Positions 22,901 through 32,697 of a DNA stretch of 44,988 bases are shown here, in pieces. The position numbers were made by a program, and so were the translations under genes. The DNA lies in NCBI GenBank assembly GCA_018262815.1, contig JADFDN010000008.1, positions 1 to 44,988 of the forward strand. The letters are read 5' to 3'. The notes under the pieces were generated by a model. That model had not been told where the DNA came from, made no database searches, and was given only the letters and a program-made list of their open reading frames with translations. The stretch comes from Thiobacillus sp. Its GTDB lineage: Bacteria > Pseudomonadota > Gammaproteobacteria > Burkholderiales > Thiobacillaceae. Numbering within the stretch: position 1 is the first letter of the stretch; each line of letters begins with the position of its first letter.

Positions 22901-25900
22901 TCACGGCGTCGGCGCCGCGGGCGCGGAATCCGGCACCGGCGGCTCGACCGGCACCGGCAGCACCACGCTGGGTTCGAGGTCCTCGGGGAAGCCGCCCTGC
23001 ACCGGCGCCGGCTGCTTGACCGGCGGATCGGCCTGGCTGGTGGCGCCGTCGGGTTTTTCCTTCACCGGGGGACGCGGCGCCGGCGCCGGGGCAGGAGTCG
23101 GTGCGACCGGCTCGACCGGCAGCGGCACTTCGGCGGGGAGGCCGGCGGCAGGCTTGGGCGCTTCCGGCGGCTGCGGATACAGATGCGGCTGCAGCTGCGG
23201 CAGCAGGGTTTTCAGGATCTGCGCGGTGAGCGAGCTGGTGAAGCCGAACTGGCCGGCCTGCAGGCCCGGCACCAGCGCGGTAAGCGTGCCGAAGTAGCGG
23301 TCGCCCAGATAGAAGACGAAGGTGGCGGTACGGTTGACCACGCGCGATTCGAGCAGCTGGCCGCCGCGGCCGTAGCGCTCGAAGCGGTGGTCGCCGGTGC
23401 CGGTCTTGCCGCCGATGACGAGCGGCTGGCCGTCGGCGGTCTTGAGCGCGCCGGCCAGCCGCGCGGCGGTGCCTTGCTCCACCACCCGCGCCAGCGCTCG
23501 GCGCACGGTCTGCGCGACTTCGGCCGGCATCAGGCGTTCGCCCTTGGGCGGCCTGGGCGACAGGCGGGTGTCGTACGGCGTGTCGGCGGCGAAATGCAGG
23601 CCGGTCAGGCTGACCATCGGCGCGCGCACGCCATCGTTGACCAGGATGCCCATCAGCTCGGCCAGCGCAGCGGGACGGTCGCCCGAGCTGCCGATCGAGG
23701 TGGCGTAGGACGGCGTGATGTTGTCGAACGGATAGCCCAGGCGCTTCCAGTCGCGCAGCAGGCCGTCGAAGGCTTCGACTTCCAGCAGCGACTGGATGCG
23801 GATGTCCTGAGCGTTCTTGCGGCTGGTCTTGAACAGCCAGTCGTAGACTTCGAGGCGCACGCCGGCACCGGTTTCGTACAGGGTCTTGAGGTCGGTTTTC
23901 GGCGCCGCGCGCAGGGTTTTGACCACCCACAGTTCCAGCGGATGGATTTGCGTGACGTAGCCGCGGTCGGCCAGGCTGTAGGCGTCGGGCGCATGATCCC
24001 GGTAATGCGCTTCGAGCGTCTTCTGGCTCATGCTGGCGCTGGTGGGCACCTGCTTGTGCAGCGCGGCGACATAGGTCCGGAAATCGGCCTGCGGCTCCAG
24101 ATAGCGGTACACGGCGCTGAAGCGGCGCGGGTTGAGGTGGGTGCGCGCGTACAGGTCCTCGGCCATCTGCGCCGGCGTGTGCGCCTTGTGCCGCTGGTAG
24201 AAACGGTTGATGAAGACGCGGCCTTCCTGGTCGACGAAGCGGGCGAGGTAGGTTTCCCGCAGCGGATTGCTGGCGTCGTCCATGATGCGCGCCGCCGCGC
24301 CCGGGGTGCTGCTGGCGTAGTGCCGCACGATGTCGCGCATGATGCGGATGTAGACCAGGTTGACCGAATTCCGGGTGGCCTCCCACACGTCCATCACGCG
24401 GCCGTTGTCCTTGGGGTCGAAGTTGGCGAAGTTGTGCAGCCCGCCGCCGGTGAAGAAGGTTTCCGGCGAGGCCGAATAGGAACGCCCCATCGCGGCGTCG
24501 AGGGTGGTGGCCAGCGGCTCGTTGCGGTTCGTCAGCATGCGCCCGGCAACCCATTGCGACAGTACGTCGCGCTGCGGCAGCGCTTTCTGCTGCAGCGTCG
24601 CGGCGTCGAGCACGCGGTATTCGGCGTGCAGCCGGGCGATGATTTCCAGATAGGTGACGAGCGTGCGCAGCTTGGCGGTGGAACCGAGGTCCAGCCGCGC
24701 CTGGCTGTTGATGTCGAACGGCTGGTTGAGGTTGTCGGCCTGGATGCGCAGCAGGTTGCCCTGCGGTGTCTTTTCGTACAGCGTGAAACTGTAGATCACG
24801 CTCGCCAGCGGATTGTCGGGCTGCAGCAGGCGATGGCCGATCAGCCCCGACGCGGCGGCGGCGTCCGGCCTGGCCAGGCCTTGCAGATAGCCGCTGACGA
24901 TTTTCTGCGCCGGCTGCTTGATGGTGGTGTCGACCTTGAGGTCGAGCCGGTCGAGATCGTACAGGCGCGGTTCGCCGAGCAGCTGCGCCACCCGGATGCG
25001 CTGCGCGTTGGCGGCTTTCTGGTCGACGAAGCGCGGCGGCGGCGGGTCGACGCGCTGGCTGGTGGTGCGCAGCTTCACCTGCTTGGCCTGGTCGGCCAGC
25101 GCGCGCGGAATCAGTCCGGCGCTGGCCAGCAGCTCGAGGTGGTCGTCGGTCAGCGCATCGAGCGCCTTGCGGTTGGCGGCGAGGTAGTACGACGGGCGGC
25201 GTTCGGCGACGACGAGCGACAGCGCATGCTTCAGCGCGCTGGCGTAGGCGGCGTCCCTGCCGCGCGGCATTTTGGCCAGAATGCGGTTCACCTCGGAAAA
25301 GTCCAGGCCGTACCAGGCCCACAGCCCATCGCCGATGCCGTTGACCTCGCCGTATCGCGGCGCGGCCGCCAGCGGCACGGTGTTGAGGTAGGCCATCACG
25401 GTCTTGCGCCGCATCGGCAGCGTGTTGGGGCCGTCGAGATAGGCGCGCAGGCTGGCGGTGCCCATCTGGCGCAGCTTCTCGCCCATGCTGCCGGTGAGGC
25501 CCTCGGGGGAGTGGCGGTATTTCTCGATCTGCGTCGGCAGCGTGCTGCCGCCGGGCACATTGCGGTCGGTGTCGATGAAGCTGATGCCCTTTTCCATCAG
25601 GGCCTGGGCGAGACGGTCCCATTCCACCGCGGGGTTGCGGGTGGGAAATTCCTCGGTGAGCAGCTCGCGGTTTTCGATGTAGAGCAACGCATCGACCAGC
25701 ACCTTGGGAATCTCCTCGAAGCGGCCGTACACCCGCGACGGATGCAGCCCCTGATACAGCTTCGCGCCGTCGGTGTCGAGCAGGGTGAAGCCGGCCTGGT
25801 CTTTTTCGTGATACGGCAGAAACAGGCCGAGATTGTCGAGCCGCGCCATCTGGATGCTGATCCGGGCCTGCTGGTCGATCTGCCAGCCGGCTTTGTCGAG

Positions 25901-26143
25901 GCGGGCCAGATAGTCAGGCAGCTTGCTGTAGCCGAGGCGCACGTCGTAGGGCCCCTGGCCCGGAAAGCGGATGCGGTCGGACGGCCCCGGCCGGATCTGC
26001 CAGGTCATTTTCTGCGCGGTCTTGGCGAGGTACTTCGCTTCCAGCGCCGACGACAGCAATTCCCAGGCGACGAGTCCGACCAGCGCGACGAGCAGCAGCA
26101 GGAGGCCGATGCCGATGAGGATACGGCGAGGAATCTTGCGCAT
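22901..26143 (-). CDS. Class A penicillin-binding protein with long proline-rich tail
   Basis: The 1080-residue protein would polymerise and cross-link peptidoglycan in the periplasm. An N-terminal anchor (residues about 7-29) is followed by a glycosyltransferase domain with YIENRELL and PGGSTLPTQIEK in place of the more usual EDxxF and GGSTITQQ motifs, a known variant. The transpeptidase domain has the nucleophile in DLGSTAKLRTL, and VIGGKTGTGDHRF supplies the KTG box. The last 100 or so residues are rich in proline and alanine with no recognisable domain, likely an extended linker. The gene starts one base after hemF, suggesting cotranscription, and ends 75 bases before the sensor kinase. 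I cannot assign it to PBP1a, 1b or 1c with confidence. Confidence 0.88.
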   Translation of the reverse strand: MRKIPRRILIGIGLLLLLVALVGLVAWELLSSALEAKYLAKTAQKMTWQIRPGPSDRIRFPGQGPYDVRLGYSKLPDYLARLDKAGWQIDQQARISIQMARLDNLGLFLPYHEKDQAGFTLLDTDGAKLYQGLHPSRVYGRFEEIPKVLVDALLYIENRELLTEEFPTRNPAVEWDRLAQALMEKGISFIDTDRNVPGGSTLPTQIEKYRHSPEGLTGSMGEKLRQMGTASLRAYLDGPNTLPMRRKTVMAYLNTVPLAAAPRYGEVNGIGDGLWAWYGLDFSEVNRILAKMPRGRDAAYASALKHALSLVVAERRPSYYLAANRKALDALTDDHLELLASAGLIPRALADQAKQVKLRTTSQRVDPPPPRFVDQKAANAQRIRVAQLLGEPRLYDLDRLDLKVDTTIKQPAQKIVSGYLQGLARPDAAAASGLIGHRLLQPDNPLASVIYSFTLYEKTPQGNLLRIQADNLNQPFDINSQARLDLGSTAKLRTLVTYLEIIARLHAEYRVLDAATLQQKALPQRDVLSQWVAGRMLTNRNEPLATTLDAAMGRSYSASPETFFTGGGLHNFANFDPKDNGRVMDVWEATRNSVNLVYIRIMRDIVRHYASSTPGAAARIMDDASNPLRETYLARFVDQEGRVFINRFYQRHKAHTPAQMAEDLYARTHLNPRRFSAVYRYLEPQADFRTYVAALHKQVPTSASMSQKTLEAHYRDHAPDAYSLADRGYVTQIHPLELWVVKTLRAAPKTDLKTLYETGAGVRLEVYDWLFKTSRKNAQDIRIQSLLEVEAFDGLLRDWKRLGYPFDNITPSYATSIGSSGDRPAALAELMGILVNDGVRAPMVSLTGLHFAADTPYDTRLSPRPPKGERLMPAEVAQTVRRALARVVEQGTAARLAGALKTADGQPLVIGGKTGTGDHRFERYGRGGQLLESRVVNRTATFVFYLGDRYFGTLTALVPGLQAGQFGFTSSLTAQILKTLLPQLQPHLYPQPPEAPKPAAGLPAEVPLPVEPVAPTPAPAPAPRPPVKEKPDGATSQADPPVKQPAPVQGGFPEDLEPSVVLPVPVEPPVPDSAPAAPTP

Positions 26144-26144
26144 C

Positions 26145-27113
26145 TCAGATCCAGTTTTTCGCGGTGAGGAATTCGGAATACAGCGTCGCTTCCGGCGTGC
26201 CGGGCTCAGGATGCCAGTCGTAGCGCCATTTCACGATCGGCGGCAGCGACATCAGGATCGATTCGGTGCGTCCGCCCGACTGCAGGCCGAACAGCGTGCC
26301 GCGGTCGAACACCAGATTGAATTCGACATAGCGCCCGCGGCGGTAGGCCTGGAAATCGCGCTCGCGCTCGCCGTACGCCGTGTCCTTGCGGCGCGCCAGG
26401 ATCGGCAGGTAGGCATCCAGGAACGCATCGCCCACGCTTTTCGTCATGCCGAACGCATGGTCGAAGCCGCCTTCGGAGAAGTCGTCGAAGAACACGCCGC
26501 CGATGCCGCGTGGCTCGTTGCGGTGCTTGAGGAAGAAGTAGCGGTCGCACCATTCCTTGAAACGCGGATGCAGTTCGGCGCCGAACGGATCGAGCGCCGC
26601 CTTGCAGGTGGCGTGGAAGTGGCGCGCGTCATCCGCGAATCCATAGTAGGGCGTGAGGTCCATGCCGCCGCCGAACCACCATACCGGGTCCTCGCCGTCC
26701 TTCATCGCGACGAAGCAGCGCACGTTCATGTGCACCGTCGGGGCGTAGGGATTGCGCGGGTGCAGCACCAGCGAGACGCCCATCGCCTCCCAGCGGCGCC
26801 CGGCGAGCTCCGGGCGGTGCGCGCTGGCCGACGGCGGCAGCTGGCTGCCGAGCACGTGCGAGAAGTTCACGCCGCCGCGCTCCAGCACCTTGCCCTCTTC
26901 GATCAGCCGCGAGATGCCACCGCCGCCATTCAAGCTGGACCCAGCCTTGTCCCCCTCTCCCTTGAGGGGGGAGGGCGGGGTGGGGGAACGTTCCCAGGCA
27001 TCGGTGCGGAAGGGCAGGCCGTCGGCGGCTTCGAGCGCGGCGACGATGCGGGCCTGCAGGTCGAGCAGCCAGGTTTTGACTGCGCGTGTATCAAAGGGGG
27101 CGTAGGCAGACAT
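26145..27113 (-). CDS. hemF: Oxygen-dependent coproporphyrinogen III oxidase with repeat-encoded insert
   Basis: HemF oxidatively decarboxylates coproporphyrinogen III to protoporphyrinogen IX with O2, in heme synthesis. The match is strong: [68 protein letters not shown] and [20 protein letters not shown]. The ATG at 27113 overlaps the tsaC stop and gives 322 residues, against 299 in E. coli. Much of the excess is one block at about residues 43-62 ([12 protein letters not shown] and following), encoded by a palindromic repeat. E. coli HemF goes directly from DSWQRE to a GGGG stretch at this point. The insert is near the N terminus, away from the conserved core, so activity is probably kept. 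The next gene on the strand starts one base later. Confidence 0.94.
   Translation of the reverse strand: MSAYAPFDTRAVKTWLLDLQARIVAALEAADGLPFRTDAWERSPTPPSPLKGEGDKAGSSLNGGGGISRLIEEGKVLERGGVNFSHVLGSQLPPSASAHRPELAGRRWEAMGVSLVLHPRNPYAPTVHMNVRCFVAMKDGEDPVWWFGGGMDLTPYYGFADDARHFHATCKAALDPFGAELHPRFKEWCDRYFFLKHRNEPRGIGGVFFDDFSEGGFDHAFGMTKSVGDAFLDAYLPILARRKDTAYGERERDFQAYRRGRYVEFNLVFDRGTLFGLQSGGRTESILMSLPPIVKWRYDWHPEPGTPEATLYSEFLTAKNWI
26935..26992 (-). repeat. Palindromic repeat inserted in frame in hemF
   Basis: The plus strand carries CCCTCTCCC (26953-26961), a short loop and GGGGGAGGG (26967-26975), which form a nine-base stem with one G-T pair, followed by GCGGGGTGGGGG. This CCCTCTCCCTT-GAGGGGGAGGG type of sequence is a common dispersed repeat in proteobacterial genomes. 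On the minus strand it is read through as [12 protein letters not shown] within HemF. Outer limits are approximate. Confidence 0.6.
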
Positions 27114-27661
27114 CAGGGTCGAAGAACGGTTCCGGTGGCGAGGTCGATCAGGGTGGAAGGGCGGCGGCGCTGGCCGATGCGGCCGGCGATCACGCGCACC
27201 CGCGTGCCGAATATTCTGCGGCATTCCGCTGCGGTTTTGGCAGGTTTTCTGCCGCTTTTGTTGGCGCTGGTGGAAACCACGGCCATGCCCAGGCTGCGGC
27301 AGAGCTGCGCGGCACCCGGGTGGGCGGTGACGCGTATGGCAATCGTCGGGCGGCCGCCGGTGAGCAGGGGCGGGCAGGTCGCGGACGCGGGAACGACCCA
27401 GGTCACGGGGCCGGGCCAGCTGGCTTGCAGCCTTCCCCGGTCGGCGGCAGCCAGGGGGCGGACAAAGGGCTGCAGGCGCTTGAAACGATCGGCGATCAGC
27501 AGCAGGCCCTTGGCGGCGCTGCGGCCCTTCAGCCGGATGAGCCGCGCCAGCGCCTGCCGGTTGCGCGGATCGCAGCCGAGGCCGTAGCAGGATTCGGTCG
27601 GGTAGGCGATCAGGCCGCCGCGCCGCAGGTAGGCGCGCAGATCCGTCGCTTCGCGCCTCAC
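27113..27661 (-). CDS. tsaC: TsaC/YrdC-family threonylcarbamoyl-AMP synthase
   Basis: The product makes threonylcarbamoyl-adenylate from threonine, bicarbonate and ATP for the t6A modification of ANN-decoding tRNAs. The 182 residues fit the single-domain YrdC/TsaC type: [18 protein letters not shown] near the start, [38 protein letters not shown] and [16 protein letters not shown]. The start is a GTG, ten bases after the purD stop, and the stop overlaps the hemF start as TGATG. Position between purD and hemF suggests a housekeeping operon. The short form lacks the Sua5 C-terminal domain. Confidence 0.92.
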   Translation of the reverse strand: MRREATDLRAYLRRGGLIAYPTESCYGLGCDPRNRQALARLIRLKGRSAAKGLLLIADRFKRLQPFVRPLAAADRGRLQASWPGPVTWVVPASATCPPLLTGGRPTIAIRVTAHPGAAQLCRSLGMAVVSTSANKSGRKPAKTAAECRRIFGTRVRVIAGRIGQRRRPSTLIDLATGTVLRP

Positions 27662-27671
27662 CCCTTACGCC

Positions 27672-28949
27672 TCACTTCTTCCGGTCAAGCGCGCGCCATC
27701 CGATGTCGCGGCGGTATTGCATGCCGTCGAAATGGATGCCGGCCACGGCCTCGTAGGCACGTTTCTGCGCCATGCGCACGCTGTCGCCGAGTGCGGTCAC
27801 CGCCAGCACGCGGCCGCCGCTCACCACGGTGCGGCCATCCTGCTCGGCGGTGCCGGCGTGAAATACGTGCAGGTCGTCGGCAGCTTCCGGCAACGGGCCG
27901 ATGACGGCGCCCTTATTCGGCGCGTCGGGATAGCCTCCGGCGGCGAGCACCACCGCCAGCGCGGTACGGCGGTCCCATTCGGTTTCGATCTGGTCGAGCC
28001 TGCCGTTGACGGCGGCGTCCACCAGGGCGACGAGATCGGACTTCAGGCGCATCATGATCGGCTGGGTTTCGGGATCGCCCATGCGGCAGTTGAATTCGAG
28101 CACCTTCGGCGCGCCGTCCGCAGACACCATGATGCCGGCGTAGAGGAAGCCGGTGTAGCGGATGCCGTCGGCGGCCATGCCTTCGACGGTGGGAGTGATC
28201 ACTTCGCGCATGATGCGTGCGTGCAGTTCCGGGGTGACCACCGGCGCCGGCGAGTAGGCGCCCATGCCGCCGGTGTTGGGACCGGTGTCGCCGTCGCCCA
28301 GGCGCTTGTGGTCCTGGCTGGAAGCCAGCGCCAGCACGTGCTCGCCGTCGACCATGACGATGAAGCTGGCTTCCTCGCCCAGCAGGCATTCCTCGATCAC
28401 CACGCGGTGGCCGGCTTCGCCCATGCTGTTGCCGGCGAGCATGGCGTCGACCGCGGCGTGCGCTGCTTCCGCGGTTGCAGCGACCACCACGCCCTTGCCG
28501 GCGGCGAGGCCGTCGGCCTTCACCACGATGGGCGCACCGTGCGAATCGATGTAGGCGTGTGCCGCCGCGGCATCGGTGAAGGTGCCGAACGCGGCGGTCG
28601 GGATGCCGTGGCGCGCCATGAACTGCTTGGCGAAATCCTTCGACGATTCGAGCTGGGCAGCGGCCTGCGTGGGGCCGAAGATCTTCAGCCCGGCGGCGCG
28701 GAAGGCGTCCACGATGCCCGCCGCCAGCGGCGCTTCGGGCCCGACGACGGTGAGCGCGATGTCGTCGTCACGCCGAACGAACTCGACCAGCGATGAAATT
28801 TCCGTCAGCGGGACATTGACGAGACCGTCCTCGGTCGCCGTGCCGCCGTTGCCGGGCGCGACGAAAACCTGCGAGACACGAGGGGATTGCGCGAGCTTCC
28901 ACGCCAGTGCGTGTTCGCGTCCGCCGGAGCCGATGACGAGGATTTTCAT
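27672..28949 (-). CDS. purD: Phosphoribosylamine-glycine ligase
   Basis: PurD (425 residues) joins phosphoribosylamine to glycine with ATP in the second step of purine synthesis. The whole family pattern is present: [29 protein letters not shown], the ATP-grasp core with [42 protein letters not shown] and [17 protein letters not shown]. The length is normal. It follows purH on the minus strand, separated by a 152-base repeat-filled gap, and precedes tsaC by ten bases. Confidence 0.97.
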   Translation of the reverse strand: MKILVIGSGGREHALAWKLAQSPRVSQVFVAPGNGGTATEDGLVNVPLTEISSLVEFVRRDDDIALTVVGPEAPLAAGIVDAFRAAGLKIFGPTQAAAQLESSKDFAKQFMARHGIPTAAFGTFTDAAAAHAYIDSHGAPIVVKADGLAAGKGVVVAATAEAAHAAVDAMLAGNSMGEAGHRVVIEECLLGEEASFIVMVDGEHVLALASSQDHKRLGDGDTGPNTGGMGAYSPAPVVTPELHARIMREVITPTVEGMAADGIRYTGFLYAGIMVSADGAPKVLEFNCRMGDPETQPIMMRLKSDLVALVDAAVNGRLDQIETEWDRRTALAVVLAAGGYPDAPNKGAVIGPLPEAADDLHVFHAGTAEQDGRTVVSGGRVLAVTALGDSVRMAQKRAYEAVAGIHFDGMQYRRDIGWRALDRKK

Positions 28950-29101
28950 AAGAGGTCAGGATTCAGGGATCAGGATTCAGCAAGTAAGGGATCAGGATTC
29001 AGGGATCAGGATTCAGGGGAGGAGCGGGCGTTGCCCGCGTTTTCAAAGAGACGCGGGCTTGGCCGCACATTCCCTGACCCCTGAATCCCGGCCCCTGAAT
29101 C
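28950..29101. repeat. Direct and inverted repeats in the purH-purD gap
   Basis: Four copies of a unit like TCAGGATTCAGGGA lie at 28956-28969, 28970-28979 (shortened), 28992-29005 and 29006-29019. Inverted versions (TCCCTGACCCCTGAATCCC, then CCCCTGAATCC) lie at 29071-29103. Between the arms GCCCGCGT and ACGCGGGC (29033-29040, 29051-29058) form an eight-base stem, and GCGGGC-GTT-GCCCGC (29025-29039) offers a competing one. The whole could fold as one long structure in the purH-purD mRNA. Confidence 0.8.
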
Positions 29102-30661
29102 CTAGTGCCGGAAATGCCGCGTGCCGGTGAACACCATCGCGATGCCGTGTTCGTTCGCCGCCGCGATGACTTCGTCGTCGCGCATCGAGCCGCCGGGCTG
29201 GATCACTGCCTTGATGCCGGCGGCCGCGGCCTGGTCGATGCCGTCGCGGAAGGGGAAGAAGGCATCGCTCGCCATCACCGAGCCGGGCACCGGCAGGCCG
29301 GCGTGCTCGGCCTTGATCGCGGCGATGCGCGCGGAGTTGACGCGGCTCATCTGGCCCGCGCCGACGCCGACCGTCATGCGGTCTTTCGCATAGACGATGG
29401 CGTTCGACTTGACGTATTTGGCGACGCGCCAGGCGAACAGCAGGTCGTCCATTTCCTTGTCGGTCGGCGCGCGCTGGGTGACGACCTTGAGCTCGGCGTT
29501 GAGCAGCACGTCGGCATCCTGCACCAGCAGGCCGCCGGCCACGCGCTTCATGTCGAGCTGGGCCACGCTCCCCGTCCACTGCCCGCATTCGAGCAGCCGC
29601 ACGTTCTTCTTCGCGGCGACGGCTGCGCTGGCTTCCGGGCTGACTTCGGGCGCGATGATGACCTCGACGAACTGGCGCTCGACGATGGCGGCAGCGGTGG
29701 CGCCGTCGAGGCGGCCGTTGAAGGCGATGATGCCGCCGAAGGCCGATTCCGGATCGGTCTGGTAGGCGCGGTCGTAGGCTTCCATGAGGTTCGCGCCATA
29801 GGCGACGCCGCAGGGGTTGGCGTGCTTGACGATGACGCAGGCGGGCGCGGCGTCGAACTGCTTGACGCACTCGAGCGCGGCGTCGGTGTCGGCGATGTTG
29901 TTGTAGCTGAGTTCCTTGCCCTGGATCTGCCGCGCGGTCGAGATCGTGCCGGCCGGGGCGTTGGTCTCGACGTAGAAGGCGCCGGCCTGGTGCGGGTTCT
30001 CGCCGTAGCGGCAGGTCTGCGCGCGGGTGAACTGCAGGTTCAGCTTCTCGCCGAAGGCCTCGCGTTCGTTGCTGACGTTGAGTGCGGTCAGGTAATTGCT
30101 GATCGCGCCGTCGTACTCGGCGGTGTGGGAAAACGCCTTCTTCGCCAGGTTGAAGCGGGTGGCGTCGGCGAGCGCACCGCCATTGGCCTGCATCTCGGTC
30201 ACGAGCGCCGGGTAGTCGGCCGGGTCGGTGACGATGGCCACAAAACGGTAGTTCTTGGCCGACGAGCGCACCATCGCCGGGCCGCCGATGTCGATGTTTT
30301 CGATCGCGTCGTCGAGCGTATGCGGCTTCGATACCGTGGCGACGAAGGGATAGAGGTTGACGCACACGAGATCGATGTTGGGGATGCCATGCTGCTGCAT
30401 CGTCGCCACGTGGTCGGCGAGGTCGCGCCGCCCCAGAATGCCGCCGTGCACTTTCGGGTGCAGCGTTTTCACGCGGCCGTCGAGCATTTCCGGAAAGCCG
30501 GTGTAGTCGCTGACGTCGATCACCGTGAGGCCGGCGTCGCGCAGCGCCTTCGCGGTGCCGCCGGTGGAGAGCAGTTCGACGCCTTGCGATGCGAGGGCGC
30601 GGGCGAAATCGACAAGGCCGGTTTTATCCGACACGGAGAGCAGGGCTCGCTGGATCTTCAT
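29102..30661 (-). CDS. purH: AICAR transformylase/IMP cyclohydrolase
   Basis: PurH (519 residues) performs the last two steps of IMP synthesis. The N-terminal cyclohydrolase part has [55 protein letters not shown] and the [12 protein letters not shown] segment. The transformylase part has [35 protein letters not shown] and AIIQPGGS-like [14 protein letters not shown]. The frame is open further upstream, but the ATG at 30661 gives the family start. It lies 19 bases after fis. Purine-operon position with purD downstream is as expected. Confidence 0.97.
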   Translation of the reverse strand: MKIQRALLSVSDKTGLVDFARALASQGVELLSTGGTAKALRDAGLTVIDVSDYTGFPEMLDGRVKTLHPKVHGGILGRRDLADHVATMQQHGIPNIDLVCVNLYPFVATVSKPHTLDDAIENIDIGGPAMVRSSAKNYRFVAIVTDPADYPALVTEMQANGGALADATRFNLAKKAFSHTAEYDGAISNYLTALNVSNEREAFGEKLNLQFTRAQTCRYGENPHQAGAFYVETNAPAGTISTARQIQGKELSYNNIADTDAALECVKQFDAAPACVIVKHANPCGVAYGANLMEAYDRAYQTDPESAFGGIIAFNGRLDGATAAAIVERQFVEVIIAPEVSPEASAAVAAKKNVRLLECGQWTGSVAQLDMKRVAGGLLVQDADVLLNAELKVVTQRAPTDKEMDDLLFAWRVAKYVKSNAIVYAKDRMTVGVGAGQMSRVNSARIAAIKAEHAGLPVPGSVMASDAFFPFRDGIDQAAAAGIKAVIQPGGSMRDDEVIAAANEHGIAMVFTGTRHFRH

Positions 30662-30680
30662 TGGGGGACGAGGAGAAGGG

Positions 30681-30920
30681 TTAGTCGGAAAGGCCGTATT
30701 CGCGCATTTTCTTGCGCAGGGTATTGCGGTTGATGCCGAGCATGTCGGCCGCGCGCGTCTGGTTGCCTTCGGCGCGGTCGAGAATGTAGGCGAGCAGGGG
30801 TTTCTCCACCGCGCTGACCACCATGGTGTAGATCTCGCTCGGCGCTTCGCCATCCAGGTCCTTGAAATAGCGATTGAGCGACCGCCGCATGCAGGCGGCG
30901 ATTTCGTTTTCTTCGATCAT
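30681..30920 (-). CDS. fis: Fis-family nucleoid-associated DNA-binding protein
   Basis: The 79-residue protein is Fis, which bends DNA and adjusts transcription and recombination with growth phase. The C-terminal helix-turn-helix is typical: [20 protein letters not shown] followed by [17 protein letters not shown]. The N-terminal arm is shorter than in the 98-residue E. coli protein, as is usual in betaproteobacteria. AGGGAA precedes the ATG. It lies 14 bases after dusB in the conserved dusB-fis arrangement. Confidence 0.95.
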   Translation of the reverse strand: MIEENEIAACMRRSLNRYFKDLDGEAPSEIYTMVVSAVEKPLLAYILDRAEGNQTRAADMLGINRNTLRKKMREYGLSD

Positions 30921-30934
30921 GATGAAGTTCCCTG

Positions 30935-31993
30935 TTATGCCGCGAGCCGCGAGGCAGGCTGCATGTCTTCCGCGTTATTGTTCTGGTGTTCGTAGCGCAA
31001 CCGGCTGTCTGCGCGCGCTGCCTGGGCAAAGTAGTCGTTCACCACGGCAAGCTGTTCGGCCACGGTGTCGAGCTGGTTCATCGTGTGACGGAAGGCGCTG
31101 CTGCCCACCAGGCCCTTCGTGTACCAGGAGATGTGCTTGCGCGCCACCCGCACGCCGGTGACGTCGCCATAGAAGGCGTACAGATCATGGATGTGTTCGA
31201 GCAGCACGGCATGGATTTCGGCGACTTCCGGCTGCGGCAGGTGCGTGCCGGTCTGCAGGTAATGCTCGATCTCGCGGAAGATCCACGGTCGGCCCTGCGC
31301 GGCGCGGCCGATCATCACGGCGTCGGCACCGGTGTATGCCAGCACGTATTGCGCTTTCTCGGGCGAGGTGATGTCGCCGTTGGCGATCACCGGGATGTTC
31401 GCAGCCGCCTTGACGGCCTTGATGGTGTCGTACTCGGCCTCGCCGGTGTAGCCGCAGGCGCGGGTGCGGCCGTGCATCGCCAGCGCCCGCACCCCGGCGT
31501 TCTCGGCGATCTTCAGGATGTTCAGCGCATTGCGGTGTTCGCGGTCCCAGCCGGTGCGGATCTTCAGCGTGACCGGCACCTCGGGAACGGCCTTGACCAC
31601 GGCGTCGAGGATGCGCCCGACCAGCGCCTCGTCCTGCAGCAGCGCCGAGCCCGCCATCACGTTGCACACCTTCTTCGCCGGGCAGCCCATGTTGATGTCG
31701 ATGATCTGCGCGCCGCGATCGACGTTGTGGCGTGCCGCCTCGGCCATCATCTTCGGATCGGCGCCGGCGATCTGCACGCTGATCGGGTCGACCTCGCCGT
31801 CGTGGTTGGCGCGCCGCGCCGTCTTGGCCGAACCATACAGGAGCGAGTTCGACGTCACCATCTCGGACACGGCCATGCCCGCGCCCAGCTTCTTGCAAAG
31901 CTGGCGGAAAGGCCGGTCGGTCACCCCGGCCATGGGGGCGACGATCAGGCGGTTCTTGAGAAGGTGGCTGCCGATGCGCATAAGGAGTGGCAT
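30935..31993 (-). CDS. dusB: tRNA-dihydrouridine synthase B
   Basis: DusB is an FMN enzyme that reduces uridine in tRNA. The 352 residues show NRLIVAPMAGVTDRPFRQLC, the active-site stretch IDINMGCPAKKVCN with its catalytic cysteine, PVTLKIRTGWD, LAMHGRTRACGYTG, IPVIANGDITSPEKAQ and MIGRAAQGRPWIF. The ATG at 31993 follows GGAGGG; an in-frame start at 32020 is less likely. It heads the minus-strand block with fis, purH and purD. The divergent neighbour is mscL. Confidence 0.96.
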   Translation of the reverse strand: MPLLMRIGSHLLKNRLIVAPMAGVTDRPFRQLCKKLGAGMAVSEMVTSNSLLYGSAKTARRANHDGEVDPISVQIAGADPKMMAEAARHNVDRGAQIIDINMGCPAKKVCNVMAGSALLQDEALVGRILDAVVKAVPEVPVTLKIRTGWDREHRNALNILKIAENAGVRALAMHGRTRACGYTGEAEYDTIKAVKAAANIPVIANGDITSPEKAQYVLAYTGADAVMIGRAAQGRPWIFREIEHYLQTGTHLPQPEVAEIHAVLLEHIHDLYAFYGDVTGVRVARKHISWYTKGLVGSSAFRHTMNQLDTVAEQLAVVNDYFAQAARADSRLRYEHQNNNAEDMQPASRLAA

Positions 31994-32112
31994 TTTACCC
32001 TCCTCGCGGGCCTCGACCAAGCCGGAAAAAATTACTTTTCTGCTGGCCCACAGCTGGCACGGCGGCTATGATCGACACGGTGCCTTTTCATCAATAAATC
32101 CAAGGGGGAAAC

Positions 32113-32532
32113 ATGAGCATCCTGTCTGAATTCAAGGAGTTTGCGGTCAAGGGCAATGCGATGGACCTGGCGGTCGGCGTCATCATCGGCGCGGCCTTCG
32201 GCAAGATCGTCGATTCCATCGTCAAGGATCTGATCATGCCGATTGTCGGCGCGGTGTTCGGCGGCTTTGATTTCTCCAATCTGTTCGTCGCGCTCGGGTC
32301 CGTTCCGGAGGGCGCGACGATGACGCTCGAGGGGCTGAGGGAAGCCAACGTGCCGGTGTTCGCCTATGGCAACTTCCTCACCATCCTGCTCAATTTCATC
32401 ATCCTGGCGTTCATCGTCTTCATCCTGGTCAAGCAGATCAACCGCCTGAAAAAGAGCACACCGCCCGCGCCCGCCGCGACGCCGGAAGACATCGTGCTGC
32501 TGCGTGAAATCCGGGACAGCCTGAAAAAATAA
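32113..32532 (+). CDS. mscL: Large-conductance mechanosensitive channel
   Basis: MscL opens under membrane tension to release solutes during hypo-osmotic shock. The 139-residue product starts with [32 protein letters not shown], the amphipathic helix and pore-lining first membrane helix. It has the second helix at [24 protein letters not shown] and a cytoplasmic C-terminal helix after a proline-alanine linker. AAGGGGGAAAC supplies the ribosome site. TATGAT at 32067-32072 may be the -10 element, but the -35 is not clear. It is divergent from dusB. Confidence 0.96.
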   Translation: MSILSEFKEFAVKGNAMDLAVGVIIGAAFGKIVDSIVKDLIMPIVGAVFGGFDFSNLFVALGSVPEGATMTLEGLREANVPVFAYGNFLTILLNFIILAFIVFILVKQINRLKKSTPPAPAATPEDIVLLREIRDSLKK

Positions 32533-32540
32533 AAGCCGCT

Positions 32541-32595
32541 GTTGCGCATGCGCAACCCGGCCATCGGCGGGGGGGCGACCCCTCCCGGTTTTGTT
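32541..32595 (+). terminator. Palindrome and G/C-rich hairpin after mscL
   Basis: GTTGCGCATGCGCAAC (32541-32556) is a perfect 16-base palindrome directly after the mscL stop. A second possible stem, GGGG-CGA-CCCC with TCCCGGTTTTG after it, lies at about 32572-32595. The second resembles a rho-independent terminator with a short T-run. This is a weak call for both. Confidence 0.4.
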
Positions 32596-32697
32596 CTTTG
32601 GGCGCTTGTTGGGAAAGTACAATCGTACTATCTTTGCGTTGTCGAGACGTCCTGCTGGCGTCAGCAGTTTTCCTTTTTCGCGATACGGGAGCCTCAA

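Noticed and set aside
21779-26167. A 1462-codon open frame on the plus strand opposite the penicillin-binding protein and sensor kinase
   Set aside because: The minus-strand frames contain full, recognisable domains. The plus frame has low-complexity composition rich in His, Arg, Gly and Gln with no domain, the usual antisense by-product of high third-position GC.
28950-29101. Repeats in the purH-purD gap as a CRISPR or a PurR-type operator
   Set aside because: Units are too short, unevenly spaced and partly inverted for CRISPR, and there is no match to a known purine operator that I can point to.
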